The notes under the pieces are model-generated. The model had not been told where the DNA came from. It saw only the letters and a list, made by a program, of their open reading frames with translations, and made no database searches. A stretch of 6,745 nt of DNA from assembly GCA_005772945.1 (NCBI GenBank), contig SXIE01000280.1:1-6745 (forward strand), written 5' to 3'. Each line of letters opens with the position of its first letter. The stretch's first letter is position 1. Shown one piece after another: positions 1 to 5,214 of this stretch. This DNA is from Pseudomonadota bacterium. GTDB taxonomy: Bacteria; Myxococcota; UBA9042; PHBI01. The position numbers and the translations under genes are program-made.

Positions 1-515
1 ACCGCGTTCGACTTCACGAGCAAGTCCGCGATCTCGAGCGCCTGCTCGCCATAGTCCGGCTGCGAGATGAGCAGATCCTCGGCCCTGATCCCGAGCTTGC
101 GCGCATACGAGATGTCGAGCGCGTGCTCCGCGTCGATGAAGGCCGCCACCCCGCCCGCCTTCTGCGCGTTCGCGATGACGTGCAGGGCCAGCGTCGTCTT
201 GCCCGAGCTCTCGGGCCCGAAGATCTCGATGATGCGGCCGTTGGGAAAACCACCGACGCCAAGCGCGATGTCGAGGGGCAGACACCCGGTCGGGATGACC
301 GGCACCGATCCCAAGAGATCCTTGCCCTCGCCGAGCCGCATGATGCTGCCCGAGCCGAACTGCCGATCGATGGCAGCACACGTCGCGTCGATGACCTTGT
401 CACGGGCGGTATCGCGCGGCGCGCCGCCGTCGCCCTTGCCCTCGCGGGTCGCGTTGGACTTCGATTTCTCCTGCGTTTGCGGAGGCTTGTCGCTCTTGGC
501 GGTGTGTGCCGACAT
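1..515 (-). CDS. recA: RecA recombinase, N-terminal part (3' end outside window)
   Basis: RecA coats single-stranded DNA, drives strand exchange and triggers LexA self-cleavage in the SOS response. The visible 171 codons carry the RecA signatures in order: [12 protein letters not shown] (residues 52-63), [20 protein letters not shown] (81-100), the Walker A GPESSGKT (100-107), FIDAEHALD (126-134), whose Glu130 matches catalytic Glu96 of E. coli, and [17 protein letters not shown] (151-167). The reading frame is open to the window edge, so about half the protein is missing. The ATG at 515-513 has a good GAGGA Shine-Dalgarno, and no ATG, GTG or TTG lies between it and the conserved core. The protein therefore has about 34 more residues before Walker A than E. 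coli RecA, forming a hydrophilic Lys/Ser/Gly-rich N-terminus. It lies 66 bp after cinA and has its own SOS-type promoter. The identity is certain; only the role of the extension is unknown. Confidence 0.98.
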   Translation of the reverse strand, partial: MSAHTAKSDKPPQTQEKSKSNATREGKGDGGAPRDTARDKVIDATCAAIDRQFGSGSIMRLGEGKDLLGSVPVIPTGCLPLDIALGVGGFPNGRIIEIFGPESSGKTTLALHVIANAQKAGGVAAFIDAEHALDISYARKLGIRAEDLLISQPDYGEQALEIADLLVKSNA

Positions 516-520
516 GTCTC

Positions 521-526
521 TTCCTC
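521..526 (-). promoter_or_regulatory. recA ribosome binding site
   Basis: On the minus strand the sequence reads GAGGAAGAGAC directly before the recA ATG, a purine-rich Shine-Dalgarno with six bases between GAGGA and the start. It fixes the recA start at 515 and so supports the long N-terminal extension as translated. Confidence 0.75.
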
Positions 527-530
527 GGGG

Positions 531-554
531 CTTGGGCTCGGGCTTGGGCTCGGG
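531..554 (-). repeat. Two tandem 12-bp units in the recA leader
   Basis: CTTGGGCTCGGG (plus strand) occurs twice head to tail, at 531-542 and 543-554. A partial third unit (CTCGGGG) runs into the Shine-Dalgarno. In the recA transcript this reads CCCGAGCCCAAG twice. The units fall in the predicted 5' untranslated leader between the promoter and the ribosome binding site. They look like a slippage duplication; no function is evident. Confidence 0.8.
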
Positions 555-556
555 TC

Positions 557-584
557 ATGATCTGAACTTACGTTCAGGTGTCTA
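557..584 (-). promoter_or_regulatory. Candidate sigma-70-type promoter of recA
   Basis: On the minus strand TAGACA (584-579, five of six matches to TTGACA) is followed after 16 bases by GATCAT (562-557, four of six matches to TATAAT). The implied transcription start is near 550, giving a leader of about 35 bases. The first three bases of the -35 are the TAG stop codon of cinA. The whole spacer is filled by the SOS palindrome, so a bound repressor would block RNA polymerase. The assignment rests on sequence match and arrangement only. Confidence 0.6.
562..577. promoter_or_regulatory. LexA (SOS) box upstream of recA
   Basis: CTGAACTTACGTTCAG is a perfect inverted repeat with 6-bp arms and a 4-bp spacer. 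It lies 47 bp before the recA start and 4 bp after the cinA coding region. The core is GAAC-N4-GTTC. This core is known from SOS boxes of Gram-positive bacteria, and the longer CTGAAC...GTTCAGG form resembles the Myxococcus xanthus LexA site as I remember it. Position, symmetry and the target gene together make LexA repression of recA very likely. Confidence 0.85.
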
Positions 585-1844
585 CAGCGCGCGCCGAAGC
601 ATGTCCAGCGCCGAATAAGCCGCTACGATCCGATTCTTCTCGCGATCAAACGGGAAGCGCCGCTGCAGGTGCTCGGTGCCATGGGAAGGCGGACCCGCCA
701 ACGCGAGGTGCACCGTGCCGACCGGCTTGTCCGCGCTGCCGCCTGCAGGGCCGGCGATCCCGGTCACCGCGAGCGCCCACGTCGCGCCCGACGTGGCCCG
801 CATCCCCTCGGCCATCGCGCGCGCCACGGACTCGCTCACGGCCCCGTGCGCCTCGAGCAGCGCCTCCGAAACGCCGACGCGCGCCGTCTTCGCCTGGTTC
901 GCGTACGTCACCGCGCCCTCGAGAAACCACGCCGACGACCCCGCGCGCTCGGTGCACATCGCGGCGATGAGCCCGCCCGTACACGACTCGGCGAGGGCCA
1001 GCGTTTCGCCGCGCGCGACGAGCCGCGCCGCCACCGCCGCGACCAGGTTCTCGTCCGAACGCTCTGTATAGATGATGCTGCCGAGGAGGCGCTTGACGTC
1101 CGCACCGCGCGCCGCGAGCAGCGCCTCGGCCGCCGCCGCGTCGGGCTCGTCGACGTGCAGGGAGACCTGGATCTCGGGGAAGTGCGCGCGGTAGGCGACG
1201 TGCATGCGCGGGTCGCGCGCGAGCGGCTCGAGCAGCGTCGCGACCTGCGACTCGGTCTTGCCGAATGTTTTGTACACCGACGATCGGTAGGCGACGATCG
1301 GTGCGTGCTGCTTCAGCCACGGCACCAGGTAGTCGTCGGCCAGACGCGCAAGCTCGGTCGGCACGCCGGGGAAAAAGAAGAAGCGAACGCTGCGCGCATG
1401 GGCAAGCGCGGAGCTCTCTTCGCGAGCGAACTGCACATGCGGCGCGGTCCCGACGGGATTCACGAAGACCTCGGCGCCCTCCGGCACCGCGGCCTGGCGC
1501 GCGTTGTTCGGGGTGAACGGCAGCTTGCGCGCCGCAAAGAGCCCCTCGATCCGCGCGAGCGTCGGCGCGTGCGTCACGAGCGGCACGCCCGCGAACTGCG
1601 CAACAGCCTCGAGCGTGACGTCGTCCTCGGTCGGCCCGAGCCCGCCCGACACCAGCACGACGTCCGCGCGCGCCCCCGCCAGCGCGAAGGCCTCGACGAT
1701 CGCGGGGACCGTGTCGGGCACGGTCTGCGCGCCCTTGACGGCCAGACCGAGGCCGCGCAGGAGACGCGCGAGGCGCTGCGTGTTCGTGTCGGCGAGGTCG
1801 CCGTTGAGGAGCTCGTTGCCGATCGCCACGATCTCGATGCGCAT
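582..1844 (-). CDS. cinA: CinA-family protein: MoCF-like pyrophosphatase domain plus nicotinamide-nucleotide amidase domain
   Basis: This is a two-domain CinA of 420 residues, close to the usual 410-430. Residues 1-170 form the MoCF-like (COG1058) domain with GNELLNGDLADTNTQRLARLL (9-29) and SGGLGPTEDDVT (66-77), linked in the family to ADP-ribose/FAD pyrophosphatase activity. Residues 265-420 form the PncC domain, which deamidates nicotinamide mononucleotide to recycle damaged pyridine nucleotides. It has the nucleophile Ser287 in ESCTGG, Tyr314 and Lys319 in VTYANQAK, and TGIAGPAGGSADKPVGTV (361-378). The ATG lies one base after the stop of the secreted-protein gene (TGAGATG) with no strong Shine-Dalgarno, so translational coupling is likely. 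Between GTAP (132-135) and PGVP (159-162) the loop is about nine residues longer than I expect, and this stretch coincides with a 31-bp repeat. recA follows directly, a linkage known from Firmicutes such as Streptococcus pneumoniae. Confidence 0.95.
   Translation of the reverse strand: MRIEIVAIGNELLNGDLADTNTQRLARLLRGLGLAVKGAQTVPDTVPAIVEAFALAGARADVVLVSGGLGPTEDDVTLEAVAQFAGVPLVTHAPTLARIEGLFAARKLPFTPNNARQAAVPEGAEVFVNPVGTAPHVQFAREESSALAHARSVRFFFFPGVPTELARLADDYLVPWLKQHAPIVAYRSSVYKTFGKTESQVATLLEPLARDPRMHVAYRAHFPEIQVSLHVDEPDAAAAEALLAARGADVKRLLGSIIYTERSDENLVAAVAARLVARGETLALAESCTGGLIAAMCTERAGSSAWFLEGAVTYANQAKTARVGVSEALLEAHGAVSESVARAMAEGMRATSGATWALAVTGIAGPAGGSADKPVGTVHLALAGPPSHGTEHLQRRFPFDREKNRIVAAYSALDMLRRAL
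1400..1430. repeat. 31-bp dispersed repeat, copy inside cinA
   Basis: This segment matches 2432-2462 at 28 of 31 positions with no gap: the first 10 bases and the last 15 are identical, and the middle 6 differ at three positions. Both copies have the same orientation. The last 12 bases hold a short inverted repeat, TTCGC-GA-GCGAA. In cinA it encodes residues 139-148 (FAREESSALA), in a loop that appears longer than in other CinA proteins. It may be a small inserted element. The alternative is chance similarity between GC-rich sequences of helical Ala/Arg/Glu type. Confidence 0.5.
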
Positions 1845-1845
1845 C

Positions 1846-2403
1846 TCAGGGCCCCAAGCGTGCGGTCTTCGCGATGTCCTCGGCCAGCGTCTTGGCGGCC
1901 GGCGTAGCCTCCTCGCTGATGACGCCGATGGTCACGAGGCGTCTTTCGCGGACGAGCGCGACCAGCGCGAGGGCGACCTTCTTGCCGTTGGCGCCGACGA
2001 ACTCGCCCGCGAGCCAGCGCGCCGTGAAACCCGCCGCGCCCGCGAAGGCGTCGCCGACCTTCAGTTCGAGCTTGCGGCCGTTCTTCGACGCCGCCTCGAC
2101 GATGTTGTCGCGGACCTTATCCCAGGCGACCGCGGCGGCATCGGCCGGGCCCTCCTCGATCGCCGCCATGAGGACGTAAAACGGCTTCTGTTGGGCCGGA
2201 TCGGGGAGCTGCTCGAGCACCGTGACGGCGTCGTCCTTGCGCACTTCCTTCCAGGCCGGAACCTTCAGCGCGGCCCCGCCGAGGGCGGTCAGCTTGAGCT
2301 CCTGGACGATGGCCGGGGGGACGGGCGGCGTCGGCTGCGCGCGCGCCGCCAGCGTGAACGCGAAAACGAGAGCGAGAGACGCCAGAGAAGCGAGCGCGCG
2401 CAT
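1846..2403 (-). CDS. Predicted secreted protein of unknown function
   Basis: This 185-residue protein begins with a clear Sec signal peptide: Arg2, a hydrophobic stretch at about 4-19, and a likely cleavage site after AARA (residue 22), before a Gln/Pro-rich start of the mature chain. The mature part of about 163 residues has no cysteine and no catalytic motif I can name. The pattern of a lone Trp (51), a central WDKVRDNI helix (94-101), then GDAFAGAAGFTARW (117-130) and strand-like LALVALVRERRLVTIGVI (145-162) ending in an amphipathic helix is reminiscent of the PsbP/DcrB (DUF1795-like) fold, but that is only an impression. The ATG has GGAGG four bases upstream. cinA starts one base after its stop, so the two are probably co-transcribed. 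It likely acts in the periplasm or cell envelope; no link to CinA is obvious. Confidence 0.85.
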   Translation of the reverse strand: MRALASLASLALVFAFTLAARAQPTPPVPPAIVQELKLTALGGAALKVPAWKEVRKDDAVTVLEQLPDPAQQKPFYVLMAAIEEGPADAAAVAWDKVRDNIVEAASKNGRKLELKVGDAFAGAAGFTARWLAGEFVGANGKKVALALVALVRERRLVTIGVISEEATPAAKTLAEDIAKTARLGP

Positions 2404-2431
2404 GAGGCCTCCGGTGAGCGAAATTCGTCGC

Positions 2432-2462
2432 GGGCAAGCGCTGCGCGCTCTTCGCGAGCGAA
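2432..2462. repeat. 31-bp dispersed repeat, copy in the glgA downstream gap
   Basis: This is the second copy of the 31-bp segment at 1400-1430, 28 of 31 identical and in the same orientation. Here it lies in the 102-bp gap between glgA and the secreted-protein gene. Its inverted repeat extends by one pair to CTTCGC-GA-GCGAAG (2450-2463). No run of T follows on the minus strand, so it does not look like an intrinsic terminator. Confidence 0.5.
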
Positions 2463-2466
2463 GTGG

Positions 2467-2495
2467 AAGCTACGCGGGCGGCGCGCGATCGTAAA
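2467..2495 (-). promoter_or_regulatory. Weak candidate promoter for the secreted-protein-cinA unit
   Basis: On the minus strand TTTACG (2495-2490) is followed after 17 bases by TAGCTT (2472-2467). This has the right spacing but only four and three matches to the sigma-70 consensus hexamers. It lies just after glgA and about 64 bases before the start of the secreted-protein gene. The gap of 102 bp, against overlaps elsewhere, is the main reason to expect a promoter here. Confidence 0.25.
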
Positions 2496-2505
2496 GAGCG
2501 CGAAC

Positions 2506-3909
2506 TCAGCGCGCGCGCAATGCCCGGTAACAGTCCTCGTAGGCGCGCGCGGGGCGGTCCCAGCTCACGTCGATCGCTTGGCCGCGGGTGCGCGCGGCGG
2601 CGACGGCGGCGGGTTCGGCGAAGAAGGCGACGGCGCGATCGATGGCACCGGCGAGCGCCTCGCCCTCGAAGACGAACCCCCAGCCGCCCTCGGCGACGTC
2701 GCGCACGGTGTCGGCGAGGCCGCCGGTCTTGCGGACGAGCGGCAGCGCGCCGGCGCGCATGGCGTGCAGCTGGACCAGGCCGCAGGGCTCGAAGCGACTC
2801 GGCACCATGACGACGTCGGAGCCTGCGAAGATGCGATCGGCGAGCCCGGGATCGAACGTGTCGACGAAGGCGAGGCGACCCGGGTGATGACCCTGGAGAG
2901 CGCGCAGGGCGGCCACGAGCGCGGTGTCGCCCGAGCCGAGGACGATGGCGGTGTGCCCGGCCGCGAGGGTGCGCGGGAGGGCCTCGATGACGAGGTCGAC
3001 GCCTTTTTGCAGCGTGAGGCGTGAGACCATCGCGAAGCCGATCCCGCCCGGCGCGGGCGCGGCGATACCGACCTCGGCGGCGAGCGCGGCGCGGCGCTCG
3101 GAGCGCGCATGCGGGTGGCTCGCGGGGCGCTCCGAGGAGAGCCCGCGGAGGCCGTTGACGATGCCGACCAGGTCCGCGTGGCGATGGCGGAGGAGCCCCG
3201 CGAAGGCCCAGCCGCCCGCATCGGTGAGAAGCTCGGCGGCGTAGGTGGGGCTCACGGTCGTCAGGAGATCGGCGTAGTAGAGGCCCGCCTTGAGCGGGCT
3301 GACGCGGTCGAAATGAAGGAGGCCGTCGACGCCCAGGGCCTCGGGCGGCAGGCCCGTCAGGCCGAAGCCGGCGGTGGCGAAGGCGCCTTCGAACGCCAGG
3401 TTGTGGAGGGTGAAGACGACGCGCGGGCGGCTCGCGGGGGCCGGGTGAAACGCCGTGAGGTGCGGCGCTGCCAAGCCGGCGTGCCAATCGTGGAGGTGGG
3501 CGATGTCGGCCTGGGCCGCGACTTTGGCGGCCGCACGCGCGAACGTCGCGAAGCGCACCGGGTTGTCGCTGTACGGCTCGGGCGTGCCGTAGAGGCTCGC
3601 GCGCGCGAACAGCGCTGGCTCTGAGAGGAGCACGACGCGCGTCCCGCGGTGCGCGCCGACATGCGCCGTGACGCGCGCCGGGCCCCACGGCAGCTCGACC
3701 GGCACGTCGAAGTGCTGCGTCACCGTGAGGCGCTCGAGCGCATGCGGCGAGCCCGGGAGGACCACCGTCACGTCGTGCCCGTGCGCCGCCTGCGCTTCGG
3801 GCAGCCCCGCCAGGACCTCGCCGAGACCGCCCGTATAGACGAAGTCCGCGTGCTCGGCCGCGATGTGCACGATGCTCAGGCGCTGACTCGACAACTGCTT
3901 GCTACTCAA
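2506..3909 (-). CDS. glgA: Glycogen synthase (ADP-glucose, GT5 family), atypical substrate-site residues
   Basis: GlgA transfers glucose from ADP-glucose to growing alpha-1,4-glucan in the cytoplasm. At 467 residues it is close to E. coli GlgA (477). Family motifs run in order: GGLGEVLAGLPEAQ (27-40), YSDNPVRFATFAR (113-125), HLHDWHAGLAAPHL (138-151), VFTLHNLAFEG (165-175), KAGLYYADLLTTVSPTYA (207-224), SRLTLQKGVDLV (296-307, with Arg297 and Lys302) and PSRFEPCGLVQL (370-381) with GGLADTV (396-402). Two usual features are absent. The Lys of the N-terminal KxGGL is Tyr25. The NGxDxxxWxPxxD segment after VNG (251-253) is replaced by a shorter Arg/Ser/Pro-rich stretch. The start appears to be TTG at 3909, in a TTGA overlap with the glgC stop; another TTG (codon 6) and a GTG (codon 14) are possible starts. 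No branching-enzyme or phosphorylase gene is seen nearby. Confidence 0.95.
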   Translation of the reverse strand: MSSKQLSSQRLSIVHIAAEHADFVYTGGLGEVLAGLPEAQAAHGHDVTVVLPGSPHALERLTVTQHFDVPVELPWGPARVTAHVGAHRGTRVVLLSEPALFARASLYGTPEPYSDNPVRFATFARAAAKVAAQADIAHLHDWHAGLAAPHLTAFHPAPASRPRVVFTLHNLAFEGAFATAGFGLTGLPPEALGVDGLLHFDRVSPLKAGLYYADLLTTVSPTYAAELLTDAGGWAFAGLLRHRHADLVGIVNGLRGLSSERPASHPHARSERRAALAAEVGIAAPAPGGIGFAMVSRLTLQKGVDLVIEALPRTLAAGHTAIVLGSGDTALVAALRALQGHHPGRLAFVDTFDPGLADRIFAGSDVVMVPSRFEPCGLVQLHAMRAGALPLVRKTGGLADTVRDVAEGGWGFVFEGEALAGAIDRAVAFFAEPAAVAAARTRGQAIDVSWDRPARAYEDCYRALRAR

Positions 3910-5183
3910 AACGTATAGCCGTCCGGCACGACACCCTCGCGCGGTACCACGATCACCCCATCACGCACCGTGATGAACGCATCTTCGTAGTCGGTCAAGC
4001 TGCGCTCGTTGATGAGCTTCACGCCGCGGCCGACGCGCGCGTCGCGATCGATGATGGCGTTGCGGATGACCGAGTACTCGCCGACGCCGAGCGGGACCGT
4101 TTGGCGGCGCGTGGGGTCGCCGATGTCATAGGCGCCGGCGCCGTTGTGGACGACGCGGTCGAGGTTGCAGCCGGGGCCGATGACGGTGCGGATCCCGATG
4201 ATCGATTTTCGGACCGTCGCGCCGTCGCCGATGATGGCACCGTCGCAGATGATGGCGCGCTGGACGAGGGCCTCGCCGATCTTGGCGGGCGGCAGGAAAC
4301 GCGGGCGCGAGAAGAGGCGATAGCGTTCGTCGTAGAGGTTGAGGGCCGGGATCGGATCGGCGAGGAGGAGGTTGACGCGGTGGTAGCTCTCGATCGTCCC
4401 GACGTCCTCCCAGAAGCCGCTGTAGGGGTACGCCGCCATGCGCGTCTTGCCGAGCGCGGTCGGTAGGATGTGCTTGCCGAAGTCGTTGCGCGGGTCGTTC
4501 GCGAGGAGCTCGTCGAGCAGCGCGGCCTTGAAAACGTAGATGCCCATCGAGGCGAGGTGGGTCTTCTGGCCGACGGCGACGGCAGCGCTGGCGGGCGCAT
4601 CGGGGGCGGCCGCGGGCAGGCGGAAGGCCTCGAGGATCGCGGGGTCGGTCGGCTTCTCGGCGAAGGCCGTCACGAGGTGGCCGGCGTCGACCTGCATGAT
4701 GCCGTAGCGCGTCGCTTCTTCGGCCGGAACGCGCGTGGCGGCGATGGTCACGCCGGCGTCGAGGCGCCGGTGGTGCGCGACCATGTCAGCCAGATCCATC
4801 ATGTAGACCTGGTCGCCCGAGAGGACGAGGATGTCGTCGTCGGGCGCTGCCTCGAGGCGCTTCAGCTGCTTGCGGACCGCGTCCGCGGTGCCGTGGTACC
4901 AGCCGTCGTGCTCGGCCTGCTCGGCGGCGAGGACCTGCACTTGGCCGGTGCGGAAGGCGTCGAACCGGTAGGTCTGCGTGACGTGCCGGTTGAGCGAGGC
5001 GGACAGGTATTGGGTCAGGACGAAGATGTGATGGATGCTCGCATTGAGGCAATTCGAGATAGGCACATCGACGAGGCGGAACATGCCGGCGATCGGAACG
5101 GCCGGCTTGGAACGGGCCGAGGTGAGCGGCCGGAGGCGCTCGCCACGCCCACCACCGAGGATGACGGCGACGACTTTGCCCAT
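3906..5183 (-). CDS. glgC: Glucose-1-phosphate adenylyltransferase (ADP-glucose pyrophosphorylase)
   Basis: GlgC makes ADP-glucose and pyrophosphate from ATP and glucose-1-phosphate, the committed and usually allosteric step of glycogen synthesis. The 425 residues match the family (E. coli 431). The nucleotidyltransferase domain has LGGGRGERLRPLTSARSKPA (9-28, Lys26), WYHGTADAV (95-103), LSGDQVYMMDL (121-131, Asp124), FAEKP (174-178, Lys177, the glucose-phosphate-binding Lys), ASMGIYVF (211-218) and GFWEDVGTIESYHRVN (256-271). From about 300 the hexad-like repeats (AIICDGAIIGDGATVRKSII) form the C-terminal left-handed beta-helix. An Ala/Pro-rich linker (190-204) is somewhat unusual. I chose the ATG at 5183 because MGKVVAVILGGG is the normal start and GAGGGA precedes it; an upstream in-frame ATG at 5270 would overlap the previous gene and add unrelated sequence. 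It lies 31 bp after the 462-residue gene and overlaps glgA. Confidence 0.97.
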   Translation of the reverse strand: MGKVVAVILGGGRGERLRPLTSARSKPAVPIAGMFRLVDVPISNCLNASIHHIFVLTQYLSASLNRHVTQTYRFDAFRTGQVQVLAAEQAEHDGWYHGTADAVRKQLKRLEAAPDDDILVLSGDQVYMMDLADMVAHHRRLDAGVTIAATRVPAEEATRYGIMQVDAGHLVTAFAEKPTDPAILEAFRLPAAAPDAPASAAVAVGQKTHLASMGIYVFKAALLDELLANDPRNDFGKHILPTALGKTRMAAYPYSGFWEDVGTIESYHRVNLLLADPIPALNLYDERYRLFSRPRFLPPAKIGEALVQRAIICDGAIIGDGATVRKSIIGIRTVIGPGCNLDRVVHNGAGAYDIGDPTRRQTVPLGVGEYSVIRNAIIDRDARVGRGVKLINERSLTDYEDAFITVRDGVIVVPREGVVPDGYTF

Positions 5184-5186
5184 GTG

Positions 5187-5192
5187 TCCCTC
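5187..5192 (-). promoter_or_regulatory. glgC ribosome binding site
   Basis: On the minus strand GAGGGA stands four bases before the ATG at 5183-5181. This decides the glgC start in favour of the 425-residue form over the longer in-frame form beginning at 5270. Confidence 0.7.
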
Positions 5193-5214
5193 GCGCCCCA
5201 ACGTTAGGCCGGGA

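Noticed and set aside
1278..1302. Two copies of the 11-mer CGACGATCGGT spaced by 3 bases
   Set aside because: It lies within cinA coding for ordinary residues (around APIVAYRSSV) and is best explained by local codon use.
669..1907. A 412-codon open frame on the plus strand
   Set aside because: It is antisense to cinA, whose motifs are unambiguous, and its translation is Arg-rich without recognisable domains.
2404..2505. A possible intrinsic terminator after glgA
   Set aside because: A short inverted repeat is present, but no T-rich run follows it on the minus strand.
1504..3024. A 506-codon open frame on the plus strand
   Set aside because: It runs antisense across cinA, the secreted-protein gene and glgA, with Arg/Ala-rich, motif-free translation; this is the usual shadow frame of GC-rich coding DNA.
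2117..3688. A 523-codon open frame on the minus strand
   Set aside because: It overlaps glgA and the secreted-protein gene in another frame and reads as Arg/Pro-rich low complexity.
4470..5207. A 245-codon open frame on the plus strand
   Set aside because: It is antisense to the well-supported glgC.
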